Source: Apostichopus japonicus
Taxonomy: Eukaryota > Echinodermata > Holothuroidea > Aspidochirotida > Stichopodidae
Assembly: GCF_037975245.1 (NCBI RefSeq)
Contig: NC_092567.1
Coordinates: 17,570,876-17,634,875 of the forward strand
Reading direction: 5' to 3'
DNA: 64,000 nucleotides
Shown piece after piece: positions 37,701 to 45,779 of the stretch. The notes under the pieces are model-generated. The model ran no database searches and was not told where the DNA came from. It worked only from the letters and a program-made list of their open reading frames with translations. Each line of letters opens with the position of its first letter. Positions within the stretch are counted from its first letter, which is position 1. Both the position numbers and the translations under genes were made by a program.

Positions 37701-40700
37701 TCCAGAGGTGGCCTCGCCGTTGGTGGTGCCCTCAAATTTGTCAACGGTTTACAACGCCGTCAACCCATTGGACCCTACCTCTACACCCTCTGCAAAACCG
37801 TCTTCAGATAGCTACGTTAGCTCCGTTAAAGTGGCCACCGGCCACCATCACCCGATGGGGGCGACCGCCAATGCAGATACGTACTTTTCTAATGTCACCT
37901 CCAAATCAAGCCCTGCAGGTTCGCCAAAGGTCGGCGAAGGGGACGCTCCCCGATTGCTGACCGGTTTTAGACCAGGAAAGTCGAGTCATTTCAGTGCATT
38001 CCATTCTGTCGGTAAAGACAGGCCGAGGATAGAGGGTTCTGTAGATATCAAACAAAGTTCGTTTCCTGGACAATTGATGCAACAAAGTCCATCACAAATA
38101 GGAAATTTAAGTCAGCATGGCGCCAAAGGGCTGTCGTACAGTACTTTCGTACCCTCTGGAACGCCAGGTTTTAATCCTCCCCAGCAGGCAACCACTTCCA
38201 AACTGAATGACCCTAGTTCCCCCTTCCAGCCTTCAAAGACCTTCCCCAGCCAACCGACAATCGTGCGTCCCGTCTCGAGGTATCCCGCCCAGGCGGCGCA
38301 GTCTCTACGACAGAACCAGTATTTACTGCACCAGTCTGGTGCAATATCAAATCAGGCACCCGCCACCATGGGTCCACAGCTAAACATCCTACAGATAGCC
38401 TCTGCCCCGTCGCTGACCTTGAATATTCAGCCGAATGGTCTCCTGAACAGCCAATCAGTGGTCAACGTGGCGGCGGGCAGGCAGACTGTCCCCGGAATGT
38501 ACGGACAGGGGATGAACCCTGTCAATAACCACATGGTGCAGCACAACCTTCAACAAAAACCTACATTAGTCGTGCAATACCAGGTAAGTCTGCACCATTC
38601 GGATAAATGACCCTTAAACCAGGGGCAAATGTTTAACGGTGTTTCTCTGGTTGTCCGAACCCGCAAAATTAAAGAAAGAACGTCCAATATGTACATAATA
38701 GGAGGGAAGTGTGGTAGATTTGGTGAATAGAACAACAATATATACACGATAGGAGAGATGTGTAGGTTTGGTGAATATAACACAAATATTTACACAGTAG
38801 GAGAGATGTGTAGGTTTTTAGCTCATACCAGCATGCTGGTGTGAGCTATTGTTACAGTGAGGCGTCTATCACTCTATCCGTCAACAATTGGTAAAACCGC
38901 TCCCACTCGCACAGTGTTTAATGGAATTTCATGAAACTTGGACACAAGAACCATTGGGTATAGGGGCATCAGAGATGGTCCGAAATTTGGGGTCAAAGCT
39001 CACCTGTGGGCCGTAATGGGCCGTTTTGTGGAAATACGCAAAATGCTTCTTCTCCTAGAGATTCCATGGTACAATGTTGAGGGTTTGTCACGATAGTACT
39101 ATGGAAGTTTTACCTTCAGGGTGTTCATGAATTTGAGATCAAAGATCAACTAGGGGTCTTTTGTGGCCCGGGCCGCGGCCCTATATTTTCAAATTACTTC
39201 CGTTCGTACAGTGTATGGCCAGTTATAATGAAACTTGGTCACAACGTTCCTCGGGATGAGAGTTACGAGGGGTGTTCGGAAAATTGAGGTCAAATGTCAT
39301 TTAGGGGGTCATCGGGGGTCATTCTTTGTAACATTTTCAAATATCTCAATCTCCTCAAGATTTTGATGGATCATATTCAAAGTTGAACTGATGATTGTTG
39401 GATTGTGTATGAATAAGGTGATGCCTAATAATTTTTGGTCAAAAGTTAATTACAATTAATCCCCCATTGTTTAAAAAAATCTGAGCCTTCACCTTTTTCC
39501 AAAGCTCCTTTCATTTGTCTCCCAGTCTCTGCAGTGTTTGTTTACATTTGTGGTTAAGCTCTGCAGAGGCTGTTAGTGGAATTAAAGCAGGATTGGGAGT
39601 TGTTATTAACTGTTGAACTGTAAGCATGAGAGCCCTATAGCCAATCAGCACTTGCCGATTCTTAGAAGTCTTTGAGCCTGAGGTATGTAGGCAGCCAGCC
39701 TAAATTTTGGGAAGGAGTGCTTGTGAAGTTATGTCTGCTCAGGTAGAGGGGAGAAAGTTTAATAGGGTAGGTCAGTGGTATTGTTTGAGAGAGTGGGTAA
39801 AATAGGATTTTAAGGGGGGAAAATAGGAATTATAGCCAGTGGTGTGGCCAGGATTCTGCTAACGGAGGGGGGGGGGGGGGGGTTATGACCAATACTGCCT
39901 GAAAATTAGTCTTCTAATGGAATCTATTACTGCCTAAGAGTCCTGCTTACCAGTGTCCATTACTGCCTGCAAATAACTTTATATTTGGTATTAATTCTAA
40001 CACACTGTCGCGTCACTAGGCGAGACTAGAAGTTTGAGAACCGCCTTGTTTATGGAGGGGGAACAGGGGGGGAGCTCAAAATTGTCTTTGAACCTAAAAT
40101 GTTTGGCCTCATGGGCCCAAAATTGGTGGAGTCTGATAAATGGCCTGAAATTTGGTGGGCCATAAAGTTTTGTGGGCCCTACATTTTTGAGCTCTAAAAG
40201 GTATGAGCTTCTGCACCATTGGTGCTCTAGTTTGCATCTAATACCGATATGTACACTGTAGGAGAGATGTGTCGGTTTGGTGAATAGAACAATAATATGT
40301 ACACTGTAAGAGAGATGTGTAGGTTTGGTGAATAGAACACTAATATGTACAGTACACTGTAGAAGAGATGTGTAGGTTTGGTGAATAGAACAATAATATG
40401 AACACTGTAAGAGAGATGTGTGTAGGTTTGGTGAACAGAACACCAGTATGTACACTGTAGGAGAGATGTGTAGGTTTGGTAAACAGAACACCGATATGTA
40501 CACATTAGGAGAGTTGTGTAGGTTTGGTGAATAGAACACCAGCTTTGGGTCAGTTAATAACTCCCCTGCGGTTTGATCATAGTCCAATTTCATATGTATT
40601 TCCAAGTGTGCACCACAATAGTCTTAGGACTGAGAAAATATTACGTATTTATCTCTGACATTTTTTCTCGTCATTGTTTTCACCCGAAGGAGAAGCAAGC

Positions 40701-41518
40701 AAACCTCATACATTTGTCTGTGTGATAGAGATATTTATGATGAAACAGTTCCTCAAAACATGTGACCTAAGCAAAAACTCTGAATTCCTATTGGGAGCCA
40801 AGTTTAATGATATGCTCAATTAACACAGAAGACTGGAGACTTGGGCAAATCTACAGACTTGAACAAGTCGAAATATGTATATTATTAGAGTCCCAGATAT
40901 GGTTAAATTTGTGGTAGTGTTCTTTAGCTGTCACAATAGAGGTGGGTCTTGCAAATGTTGAATCTAAAGTAGTTGAGGATTTATCACTGGTTTAGATGTC
41001 AATGTCGACACTGTTTTACATCCTCTCTGAAAATATGAAATTGTTTAAAAAAATTAAAAAAATGTGAGCTTCCACAACCTGATGAAGCTATGACATCACA
41101 AGATGGAGACCCCCTAACAAATCAGTTTACACCCTGATTTCTATGAAATGGAAACAAATTCAAAGGTTTTCCTGAGATGCTTGCAGTTGCTGTTTATCAC
41201 ACAGTTGTGTTTGCTTCTCCTTCAAGGTTTTGACAATCAAATTCAAAAACACAAAAGTCATTGAAATATTTGTTTCTAACACTGGCAGCTTGGCAGATGT
41301 TTTTACTCCTTGGAAAGATATATTACTTATCGAACCAACTTTAAAGACGAGAAGACATTAATGAAATAGCATCTTCCTTTGTGAAGTCCTTAAAAAGCAT
41401 TAATTAACCACTGTGTCTGCTTCCAATGTTGATGTTATTCATGCTTTTTATTTTTTTGTAGGGTACACCTGGAGAAACACCCCCCTACAATGCTCAATTT
41501 CGAACAAATTACCAGTGA
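16606..41518 (+). CDS. CECR2: CECR2: DDT and bromodomain subunit of an ISWI chromatin remodeller
   Basis: Fourteen GT-AG exons join in phase to 1370 codons plus TGA (vertebrate CECR2 is about 1480). Order of domains: DDT, residues 17-80, with [20 protein letters not shown]; an [12 protein letters not shown] block; a WSD/WHIM-like block, [18 protein letters not shown]-rich and acidic linker, about 185-450; [20 protein letters not shown] and a Glu/Arg coiled coil to about 580; bromodomain, about 613-705, with WPF shelf at 624-626 and acetyl-lysine Asn 681 in EYNG; then 650 disordered residues. In vertebrates CECR2 pairs with SNF2L/SNF2H (CERF complex), binds acetylated histones in the nucleus and is needed for neural tube closure. 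An upstream in-frame ATG (16,501) would add 35 residues; I chose 16,606 because it has A at -3 and leaves 16 residues before the DDT, as in vertebrates. Confidence 0.95.
16744..18704 (+). other. CECR2 intron 1
   Basis: Noncoding, including a 413-bp MITE at 17,631-18,043 and a repeated CCTAGGCCTAG-rich stretch near 17,100-17,160. Confidence 0.7.
17631..18043. mobile_element. MITE with TAAAGGCCCGGTCACACTA inverted ends
   Basis: The left end TAAAGGCCCGGTCACACTA and right end TAGTGTGACCGGGCCTTTA are perfect inverted repeats. Similarity continues inward for about 55 bases (TTATCGGAATACT.TCCGATTTT). A TA duplication could be hidden in the palindromic TA ends. No coding frame. It is probably mobilised by an unseen DNA transposase; superfamily not assigned. 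Confidence 0.85.
18705..18811 (+). CDS. CECR2: CECR2 exon 2: second half of DDT
   Basis: Acceptor AATTCAG/GAG, donor AGA/GTATGC; 35 codons plus two bases. It reads [20 protein letters not shown] then [15 protein letters not shown], completing the DDT domain begun in exon 1. Confidence 0.92.
19436..19619 (+). CDS. CECR2: CECR2 exon 3: [11 protein letters not shown] block
   Basis: Acceptor TCTTTTAG/C, donor AAG/GTACAG; one base plus 61 codons. It encodes [20 protein letters not shown] and [23 protein letters not shown] begins about ten bases after its donor. Confidence 0.92.
19630..19995 (+). mobile_element. tRNA-derived SINE, 5'-truncated, with LINE-like tail
   Basis: It starts inside the tRNA head at GTGACTTGTGATCTAAGG and retains the B box (GGTTCGAGCCC). 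It runs to CAGCGCCTTGAGCACCCTGT and ends in ATTATAAATCTCTG plus (TTA)n. It is about 97 percent identical to 3173-3459. The 3' tail suggests mobilisation by a partner LINE. It lies at the extreme 5' end of CECR2 intron 3. Confidence 0.85.
20448..20605 (+). CDS. CECR2: CECR2 exon 4: YWYFYGTR block and basic tract
   Basis: Acceptor TTCAAAG/GAT, donor AAAAG/GTCAGG; 52 codons plus two bases. It encodes [20 protein letters not shown] then [20 protein letters not shown] and a run of Lys/Arg. The acidic/aromatic block is shared with WSTF/ACF1-type ISWI partners, in which it contacts the remodeller. Confidence 0.93.
20828..21240 (+). repeat. 143-bp tandem repeat, three copies
   Basis: Copies start at 20,828, 20,971 and 21,114, each at AGAGGGCGCTGT. 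They are nearly identical, and the last is cut after TTGCATTACCTACGCA. Each unit is bounded by GCATAGGT and ACCTATGC, an inverted pair, so a unit resembles a small palindromic-ended element repeated head to tail. An inverted relative of the junction (CAGCGCCCTCTGTTG) lies at about 21,481. Confidence 0.88.
21801..21813 (+). promoter_or_regulatory. DR1-like nuclear receptor element
   Basis: AGGTCAAAGGTTA is one base from the AGGTCA-n-AGGTCA direct repeat bound by HNF4/PPAR/RXR-type receptors. A third similar half-site (AAGGTTAGA) follows. It may be a chance match in a long intron. Confidence 0.2.
23541..23639 (+). repeat. 33-bp tandem repeat, three copies
   Basis: The unit contains TTTTTTGTTGAAAAATAGTT then GAAAATGCGAGTC. 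Three head-to-tail copies differ by one or two bases. Confidence 0.9.
24261..24340 (-). mobile_element. tRNA-like sequence, probably a SINE head or tRNA pseudogene
   Basis: On the minus strand it reads ATAGCCTAGTGGTTAGGGTG (A-box region, much like tRNA-Glu/Asp) and later GGTTTGAATCC (B box), with a CCGGGGTTTGAATCCCGG T-arm hairpin. The acceptor ends do not pair well and no clear anticodon stem is seen, so I do not call a working tRNA. Confidence 0.55.
25357..25465 (+). repeat. Dispersed repeat, uninterrupted copy (pair with 29,413-29,707)
   Basis: It runs from CAAAAGTCAGTAGAATCAA through AATTAAACAAGTGAAAG to GAAAGAAATGTTGATGC. The same blocks occur in intron 7, split there by about 190 bases. 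Confidence 0.7.
26517..26727. mobile_element. MITE with GGGTCACATCTGCGCGATTC inverted ends
   Basis: The ends GGGTCACATCTGCGCGATTC and GAATCGCGCAGATGTGACCC are perfect inverted repeats. The inversion extends about 40 bases (ACACGCGATTCAACTCGCAA). Total about 211 bp, noncoding. The outer GGTCACA is shared with the MITE at 17,631, which suggests related transposases. Confidence 0.85.
26894..27028 (+). CDS. CECR2: CECR2 exon 5: basic linker
   Basis: Acceptor TTTTGCAG/T, donor GAGAG/GTAAAT; one base, 44 codons, two bases. It is Lys/Gly/Thr-rich ([20 protein letters not shown]). Phases fit exons 4 and 6. Low complexity, but the splice borders are clear. Confidence 0.82.
27104..27400 (+). other. 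Two G-quadruplex-prone tracts in CECR2 intron 5
   Basis: About 27,109-27,142 has six G-runs (GGGGTGGTGGGGGTGTGGGG and on). About 27,371-27,398 has four more (GGGGGAGGGGAGGAGGGG then TAGGGG). Both are on the sense strand, so they could fold in the pre-mRNA. Confidence 0.55.
27659..28289 (+). CDS. CECR2: CECR2 exon 6: long charged linker
   Basis: Acceptor CATATGACAG/C, donor TGGCAG/GTCGGT; one base plus 210 codons. It encodes an acidic [12 protein letters not shown], many KK/KR patches resembling nuclear localisation signals, and a C-terminal [19 protein letters not shown]. The final KWQ corresponds to the vertebrate WWLLCQ junction. The antisense frame here is open only because of this biased composition. 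Confidence 0.88.
29007..29101 (+). pseudogene. Duplicated fragment of CECR2 exon 7 with its acceptor
   Basis: It repeats the 3' part of intron 6 and the first 31 bases or so of exon 7 at an offset of 131 bases: GTGCGGACAG acceptor, then GTCATTTGTCAGACGGAGGA and GGATTGGCAA. After that the match stops. The offset is not a multiple of three, and reading on from this acceptor leaves the CECR2 frame and meets a stop at about 29,236. Confidence 0.8.
29201..29338 (+). CDS. CECR2: CECR2 exon 7
   Basis: Acceptor GTGCGGACAG/GTC, donor AAG/GTCAGT; 46 codons, phase 0. [20 protein letters not shown] and [17 protein letters not shown] match the vertebrate LCQTEEEWRQVTESF and LLSEDFLPEI blocks. A truncated copy of its 5' end lies 131 bases upstream. 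Confidence 0.92.
29413..29707 (+). repeat. Dispersed repeat, copy interrupted by an AGCGCT hairpin element
   Basis: Flanking parts (29,413-29,440 and 29,642-29,707) match 25,357-25,465. The insert contains ATAGCGCTCTTTTCATGCTT and AAGCATGTTCAAGAGCGCTT, an inverted pair, then A-rich sequence. A similar GAGCGC...GCGCTTTACA hairpin is at 30,590-30,634. Confidence 0.65.
30360..30449 (+). CDS. CECR2: CECR2 exon 8
   Basis: Acceptor TTCATTCAG/GAA, donor GAAGAG/GTAAGA; 30 codons, phase 0. It encodes [20 protein letters not shown] and [10 protein letters not shown], the start of the charged helical region. Confidence 0.85.
31717..31870 (+). CDS. CECR2: CECR2 exon 9: coiled coil
   Basis: Acceptor GTCACTTAG/GAG, donor GAGA/GTAAGA; 51 codons plus one base. 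[20 protein letters not shown], then [20 protein letters not shown], is a continuous Glu/Arg/Lys helix as in vertebrate CECR2 before the bromodomain. A minisatellite begins a dozen bases after the donor. Confidence 0.9.
31882..34515 (+). repeat. 53-bp intronic minisatellite, about 50 copies
   Basis: The unit is TCTGATCTATTACGAATATA, TAGAATATATAGAGTTCAGA, TTTGTCTACACTC. Two main variants (CTATAACGAATATGTAG with ATTTATTTAGACTC; CTATTACGAATATATAG with TTTGTCTACACTC) often alternate, giving a 106-bp higher-order dimer in places. Shortened units with ATATATATAG occur near 32,865, 34,075 and 34,335. The array fills most of intron 9 and decays at its right end. Confidence 0.95.
34824..34873 (+). repeat. 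12-bp tandem repeat, four copies
   Basis: GGGACCCAGGAA-type units, with GTAA variants at both ends, lie about 100 bases upstream of exon 10. Confidence 0.8.
34978..35079 (+). CDS. CECR2: CECR2 exon 10
   Basis: Acceptor TGTTCTAG/GAA, donor AAAG/GTAAAA; two bases, 33 codons, one base. It encodes [20 protein letters not shown] and [13 protein letters not shown], leading into helix Z of the bromodomain. The acidic ELDDDFTAMY of vertebrates is not present. Confidence 0.87.
35734..35891 (+). CDS. CECR2: CECR2 exon 11: first half of bromodomain
   Basis: Acceptor TTCGCCAG/TG, donor AAG/GTAGGG; two bases plus 52 codons. It has [20 protein letters not shown], with the WPF shelf, then the ZA loop and [13 protein letters not shown]. 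Confidence 0.95.
36078..36152 (+). mobile_element. tRNA-like SINE head in CECR2 intron 11
   Basis: GGTAGCTCTTGTAGATGAGC resembles a tRNA A-box region and GGTTTGAACTC fits the B box; TTCTAGCCA resembles an acceptor end. A body of unknown length follows toward 36,200. No second copy is in the window. Confidence 0.45.
36275..36335 (+). CDS. CECR2: CECR2 exon 12: bromodomain BC loop with acetyl-lysine Asn
   Basis: Acceptor TTTTTCAG/TTT, donor AGTG/GTAAGC; 20 codons plus one base. [20 protein letters not shown] aligns with vertebrate [20 protein letters not shown]. Asn in EYNG is the acetyl-lysine anchor. Confidence 0.95.
36584..38583 (+). CDS. CECR2: CECR2 exon 13: end of bromodomain and long disordered tail
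   Basis: Acceptor CTCCTTCAG/AA, donor CAG/GTAAGT; two bases plus 666 codons. It begins [20 protein letters not shown], the last bromodomain helix. After it come acidic Ser/Glu stretches, basic [12 protein letters not shown]-type patches and a Pro/Ser/Gln-rich region. I see no folded domain beyond residue 705. A single exon of 2 kb codes half the protein. Confidence 0.95.
38682..38816 (+). repeat. 48-bp minisatellite, left block (about 3 copies)
   Basis: Unit: GTGTAGGTTTGGTGAATAGA, ACAATAATATGTACACTGTA, GGAGAGAT. The copies here are more diverged than those at 40,243-40,543. Confidence 0.8.
38819..39480 (+). mobile_element. Unclassified insertion headed by a 28-bp palindrome
   Basis: It starts at AGCTCATACCAGCA followed by TGCTGGTGTGAGCT, near-perfect inverted arms. 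The following text has two related blocks (ATGAAACTTGGACACAA near 38,931 and ATGAAACTTGGTCACAA near 39,229). It interrupts the 48-bp array. No coding frame, and the right border is not clear. Confidence 0.5.
40243..40543 (+). repeat. 48-bp minisatellite, right block (about 6 copies)
   Basis: Same unit and orientation as 38,682-38,816. Regular units with small indels, for example an extra TACAG near 40,350 and GT near 40,420. The open frames read from it on the minus strand are products of the repeat. Confidence 0.9.
41462..41518 (+). CDS. CECR2: CECR2 exon 14: last 18 codons and stop
   Basis: Acceptor TTTTTTTGTAG/GGT, phase 0; it reads [18 protein letters not shown] then TGA. The Pro/Tyr-rich ending suits the tail, and the acceptor has a good pyrimidine tract. 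If exon 13 instead read through its donor, the protein would end nine codons later. Confidence 0.75.
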   Translation, partial: GTPGETPPYNAQFRTNYQ

Positions 41519-44500
41519 AAAATCGCAATGAAGGTGTTAAACAAACAAAATAAACCCTGGAGGAGGTTCCGCAGTCAAATTTCGGTGAAAGCAAAAAAAA
41601 CATGATGATTGCTACCATTACTCAACAACAATGAACCAGCAAAGTACTTTAAAGAGAACCTTTACAAGGCAAACCAGTCTAATTTAATTTCTTACTTTAT
41701 TGGTAAACCTTAGTATAAATAAACTATGATATTATTTAAACTGAGAGGAGAAGGATTCCCCTCGAAACATATATCACGACAAGGCAAGAAGTGGAAGACT
41801 GCAAGAGCCTCCCGCGACGCTGCTTCCAAATGTCCGATTTGATTCATCTTTATATTTTCGTCGTTTTAGACTTATTTATACAAATTCTGGATTTGAATAT
41901 AAACCAAATGGTTCCAGAAAGCTGGCCACGAATCTTAATAATTCAATGTGTCTCCGTTTCTATCAATACAATTCCACTCTTCCATTAGTTTTCATATTTT
42001 CTGAATGTCTTTCCAAGTGTGTTTCATTGTGAACTATAGTTTTTTTTTTAGTGGAGTTTACCATATATTTACTTTGGCTTTGAGTTTTGTAATTTGGAAT
42101 GAAGGCAAGGTCTTTTGCAATGCCACGAAACTGTCCAAGATAGAGGAGAAAAAAAAGTGGGATGTCGGTTGTGGAGAAAAGTCATGGTTTAGCGGGATAG
42201 AAGTCTTAGTCAAGTTAAGGGCTTAATCGAAGTTTGATGGCGTGTAATCATGTTTGCATGTCTCCAGACCTTGTTGACCGCAACACCGATTGACAAACTG
42301 CGGCGGCTATGTTTGACGGTCAAAATTGCGACGACTGTTTCAGATCACATTTTTAATCCTTGACGGTCTCAACGTAACACCTATGGGTGGGTCACTTTGG
42401 ATCATCTGTAGAGTGAAAATATTCACGACTGACCACTCTTGGACGCCGTGTCATAACAGTTCTGCGTAAAGTTTAGGGTATGTCTTAACAAAAAAAAGGG
42501 GGCCTTTCCATGAACAAAAGAACACATTCCTTTTCCATACGTTTTAACAAACAAGTAGATTTCCTATGGATATTTGGCAAACAAAGGTTTGGATAATTGG
42601 GTTGTTCTGGAAATAGGACACACCGTAAAAGCTGCGAGGCATTTTTTTTAGTACGTTACAGTTACTATCTTAGCAGTAATACTCCATCGCGGTGTAGAGC
42701 AGCGCACAATTGGACATTGCAGTGGAGTAGCATTGGTTAATTTGCAGACCTCTGTTGAGTAGGCTGCTAGGAATGTGGTATTCAACAAGCATTGGGTATC
42801 TAAGGTTTTCATCAACAGGAATTAGAAATTTGGACAAAATGTTTTGTTGAAATTTGTGAAAAAGTAGTGTGTATTTCATATTATTATTATTATTTTTAAT
42901 GTGGTGATTTTTTGCTTCCTAAACTGGATCATAGCAATTTGGAGTTTTATGTTGAATGTTTTTCAATACACTTTCCTTGTGGATATTTTCATGTGTGCTA
43001 AACATGTCCCCCTTTTTTCATAATAAGTTAAAAGAGGGTTATCTTTTCAGTTTAGAGGAGTATGTTGAAAAGTTGAATGGGGTATATTTCCAGGTGTACT
43101 TATCTTGACTATATTACATCTTTAAGATTTAAAACACATGACGAGTTTGAAAATTTAATCACTGTTCTGTTCAGAAAAATTATTACAGAGATATGTATTG
43201 TTTATATTTCCCCCAAACTCATCATTTTGAATATTTAGCCGATCATCAGACGATTCTTAAATATGCTGAGATTTTCAAGTCTCTATGGTTAGCAGATACA
43301 GATTCCAATGAGCTTGTTCACTGAAATATAAGGCAGACGGAAGTAACATACTGGTGAAATACATCCCCTTCCTACTTTTTGGAATATAGTTATGTTGAGA
43401 TTTCACACTTATCTTGATTACAATTCCAGTGATAGGAAAATAAAAGTGATTTTGTTTATGAAGTAATTACAGAAAAATCAACCAACAGGTTTTCCTGAAA
43501 GTCATATAATTAAACAGGTGATCAAAAGTTCTTACCATACTAAGATCTTTTAACCTGTCCTTGGCAAATATAGGGTCTGGAGAGCTTTGTTCAATGATAG
43601 AAAGTTAGACGAGAGTAAAGTGAAATGTCTCATTCCTCTGTTTGGAAGTTATATTTAGAAACAATTTGAAGTCACTTGTGTGCTGGTAAATATGTGACAT
43701 GTACAAATTGTATTTATATTTGGTCGGTTTAGATCAGTACTTTGTGTTAAATGCAGACAAGGGAATTAATTTGTGTTTGATGTTATCATATTGAAGAATG
43801 TCTCTAACTACAACACTTTGGAATTGCAGACTTTGTCTGGGGTTTAACATGTATGTATGTATGTACATGTGATCTTCCCGCAAGCAGGAACTCGCGAACA
43901 TCACATGAAATTTATGAAAAATGCTGCAAGAAGTTGGTTTGTTTGAGAATATCCCTTTTGTTGAAAAAATGGGACTTTTTTGGAGAAAACATTCAATATA
44001 TGGACCTTACTAATTGACGTTCTTTGCTGTGAAATCACTCACTGTTAACTATAACCAAGTGTTACAGTAGAACACATGTGGATCATAGCAATGGACTGAC
44101 CTTGTCAATATGGCCTTGATGCAAGATAACACATGTAGCAAGAGATTTGGTGTGGGCTATGGGGCGCCGTATGTGACAAATGAATGTGACGGCGCCCCAT
44201 AGTTGCACATACAAGAAGCCGACATGAATGCAAGAGGCTTTATTGTCAGAGGCGGCGCTCTTACATAATAACTCAACATTTATTACAGCCAAGCTGACCT
44301 ATCTTAACAAGTTTGAGCTAGAGGAGGAATAATGCACCTCTCGTCAACGCTGTTGAAATTGAATGTATGATCCGCGGTACGAGTACTTATTGGCTTCGGT
44401 ACCTTTACTACCTAGAATGCAATAGACCTCTGTATCTCACACTGTCTGTCTCCACTGTTAGATGTAAACGATATAAATAACAGATCATGAATTTGTGTCA

Positions 44501-45770
44501 TAATTTTTTTTGTTTCATCTCGTGAACTGGTAAAATAAAACGAAAGCTACAACTGGAAACTTAATAGTTAAGTTAAGTTCTCAGCTGGAAGGAATCTTAC
44601 TTATACCTATCATGTAGTTGTTTTTTGAATACTTGAAGAAGATTAATGTTTTGTAAGTCTAGAGTGTTTAATTATAGTAAATACTTTTATCTTTCATTAG
44701 TAACAATTAGAAAAACCACAAATAACAGGCTGAATATATTCAGTCTGTAAACGTTTTGGAAGAAGAAAGTAAGGAGGGATGGGTTGACAAAAGGATGGTG
44801 AAGATGGATCAATAGATGGATGTTTTAATGTTGTCTTGTGTCAACATTAATGAAGTATATACAGAACCTACTTGTTATATTTCTTCATTGTTGAGTGATT
44901 GAATGGTTAAAAAAAAACCCGTGTCAGTAATAAAGTAGATGATGACACATATTTATATCAAACTCGGAGTGTTTGTTTTGCAGAATGTTCCCCTTTATAA
45001 GCATTCATTTCTACCTGACCTAAAGCTGGGATAGTGTCATGCTATTCCATCAGAACAGTGCGTGGTTTCTCTTAGAGATATTTGAAACAAGTGGTGAGAT
45101 GTCTATACGACGCCACTGGGACGGCGAGAAATAAATTGCAAAGGAAGAATAAACAGCTGTGATATTTATGATGCTAGAAATGCTATACTTGTTTTTATAG
45201 CATGGTATTATCTGCTTCTCAATAAGATTCCCCACTAGCCATACTAAGCTTACGACGAAATTTCTCTGAACAAGTAAACATTGCTCCAGTAAATGACACT
45301 TATCATCAAACATGTCATACGTCGTATGTAACGTAATTGTCGTCTTCAGTAAAAACGCAACATCTCCATTTGCATGGGTCAATGAGTAGAGATATGAGAT
45401 ACGCCCGTATACCTTTCAATGTGCACTATTTTGACAATAATTAATATCGTTAATTGCATACAAGACCACAAACATTGGGAGAATGGAAACACATGCACCT
45501 TCCCCTCCCCAACATTTAGCCCTACTTCCAAAATGGCTTCTATAACACACCCACGCAAAGTCATATGCACAAATGTAGTTGAGATGATGGAAGTTATAGC
45601 ACCATTTTGCACCAATTGCCTTTGTCCCTCACACCACGAAGGTTGGCTATGCCCCTGTCTACAACCCTTTATCATTCCCACCCAAACGCAAATATATAGC
45701 AAAGTTACGGGGGAGGGTGCATGTAGGGTGTACATCCCCTGCTTTCAATCTAAGTAGGTTTGGTTCCCGA
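41519..45770 (+). other. CECR2 3' UTR and flanking sequence
   Basis: No coding content. AATAAA signals lie at 41,549, 41,718, 44,534 and 44,929; the used site is unknown. A strong hairpin lies at 44,157-44,202. Confidence 0.5.
44157..44202. repeat. Strong GC-rich hairpin
   Basis: The arms CTATGGGGCGCCGT and ACGGCGCCCCATAG are perfectly complementary over 14 bases around an 18-base spacer. The surrounding sequence is AT-rich. No run of T follows, so it is not a Pol III terminator. Confidence 0.85.
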
Positions 45771-45779
45771 AAATGCACC

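Larger units (their letters stand above)
38584..41461 (+). other. CECR2 intron 13
   Basis: Noncoding. A 48-bp minisatellite is split by 1.4 kb of inserted sequence, and there is a poly-G tract at about 39,865-39,883 following CAGTGGTGTGGCCAGGATTC, which looks like one end of a hAT-type MITE. Confidence 0.7.

Noticed and set aside
39997-40605. A 202-codon minus-strand frame (and a 92-codon relative)
   Set aside because: It is the translation of the 48-bp minisatellite; the repeating peptide reflects the unit length being a multiple of three.
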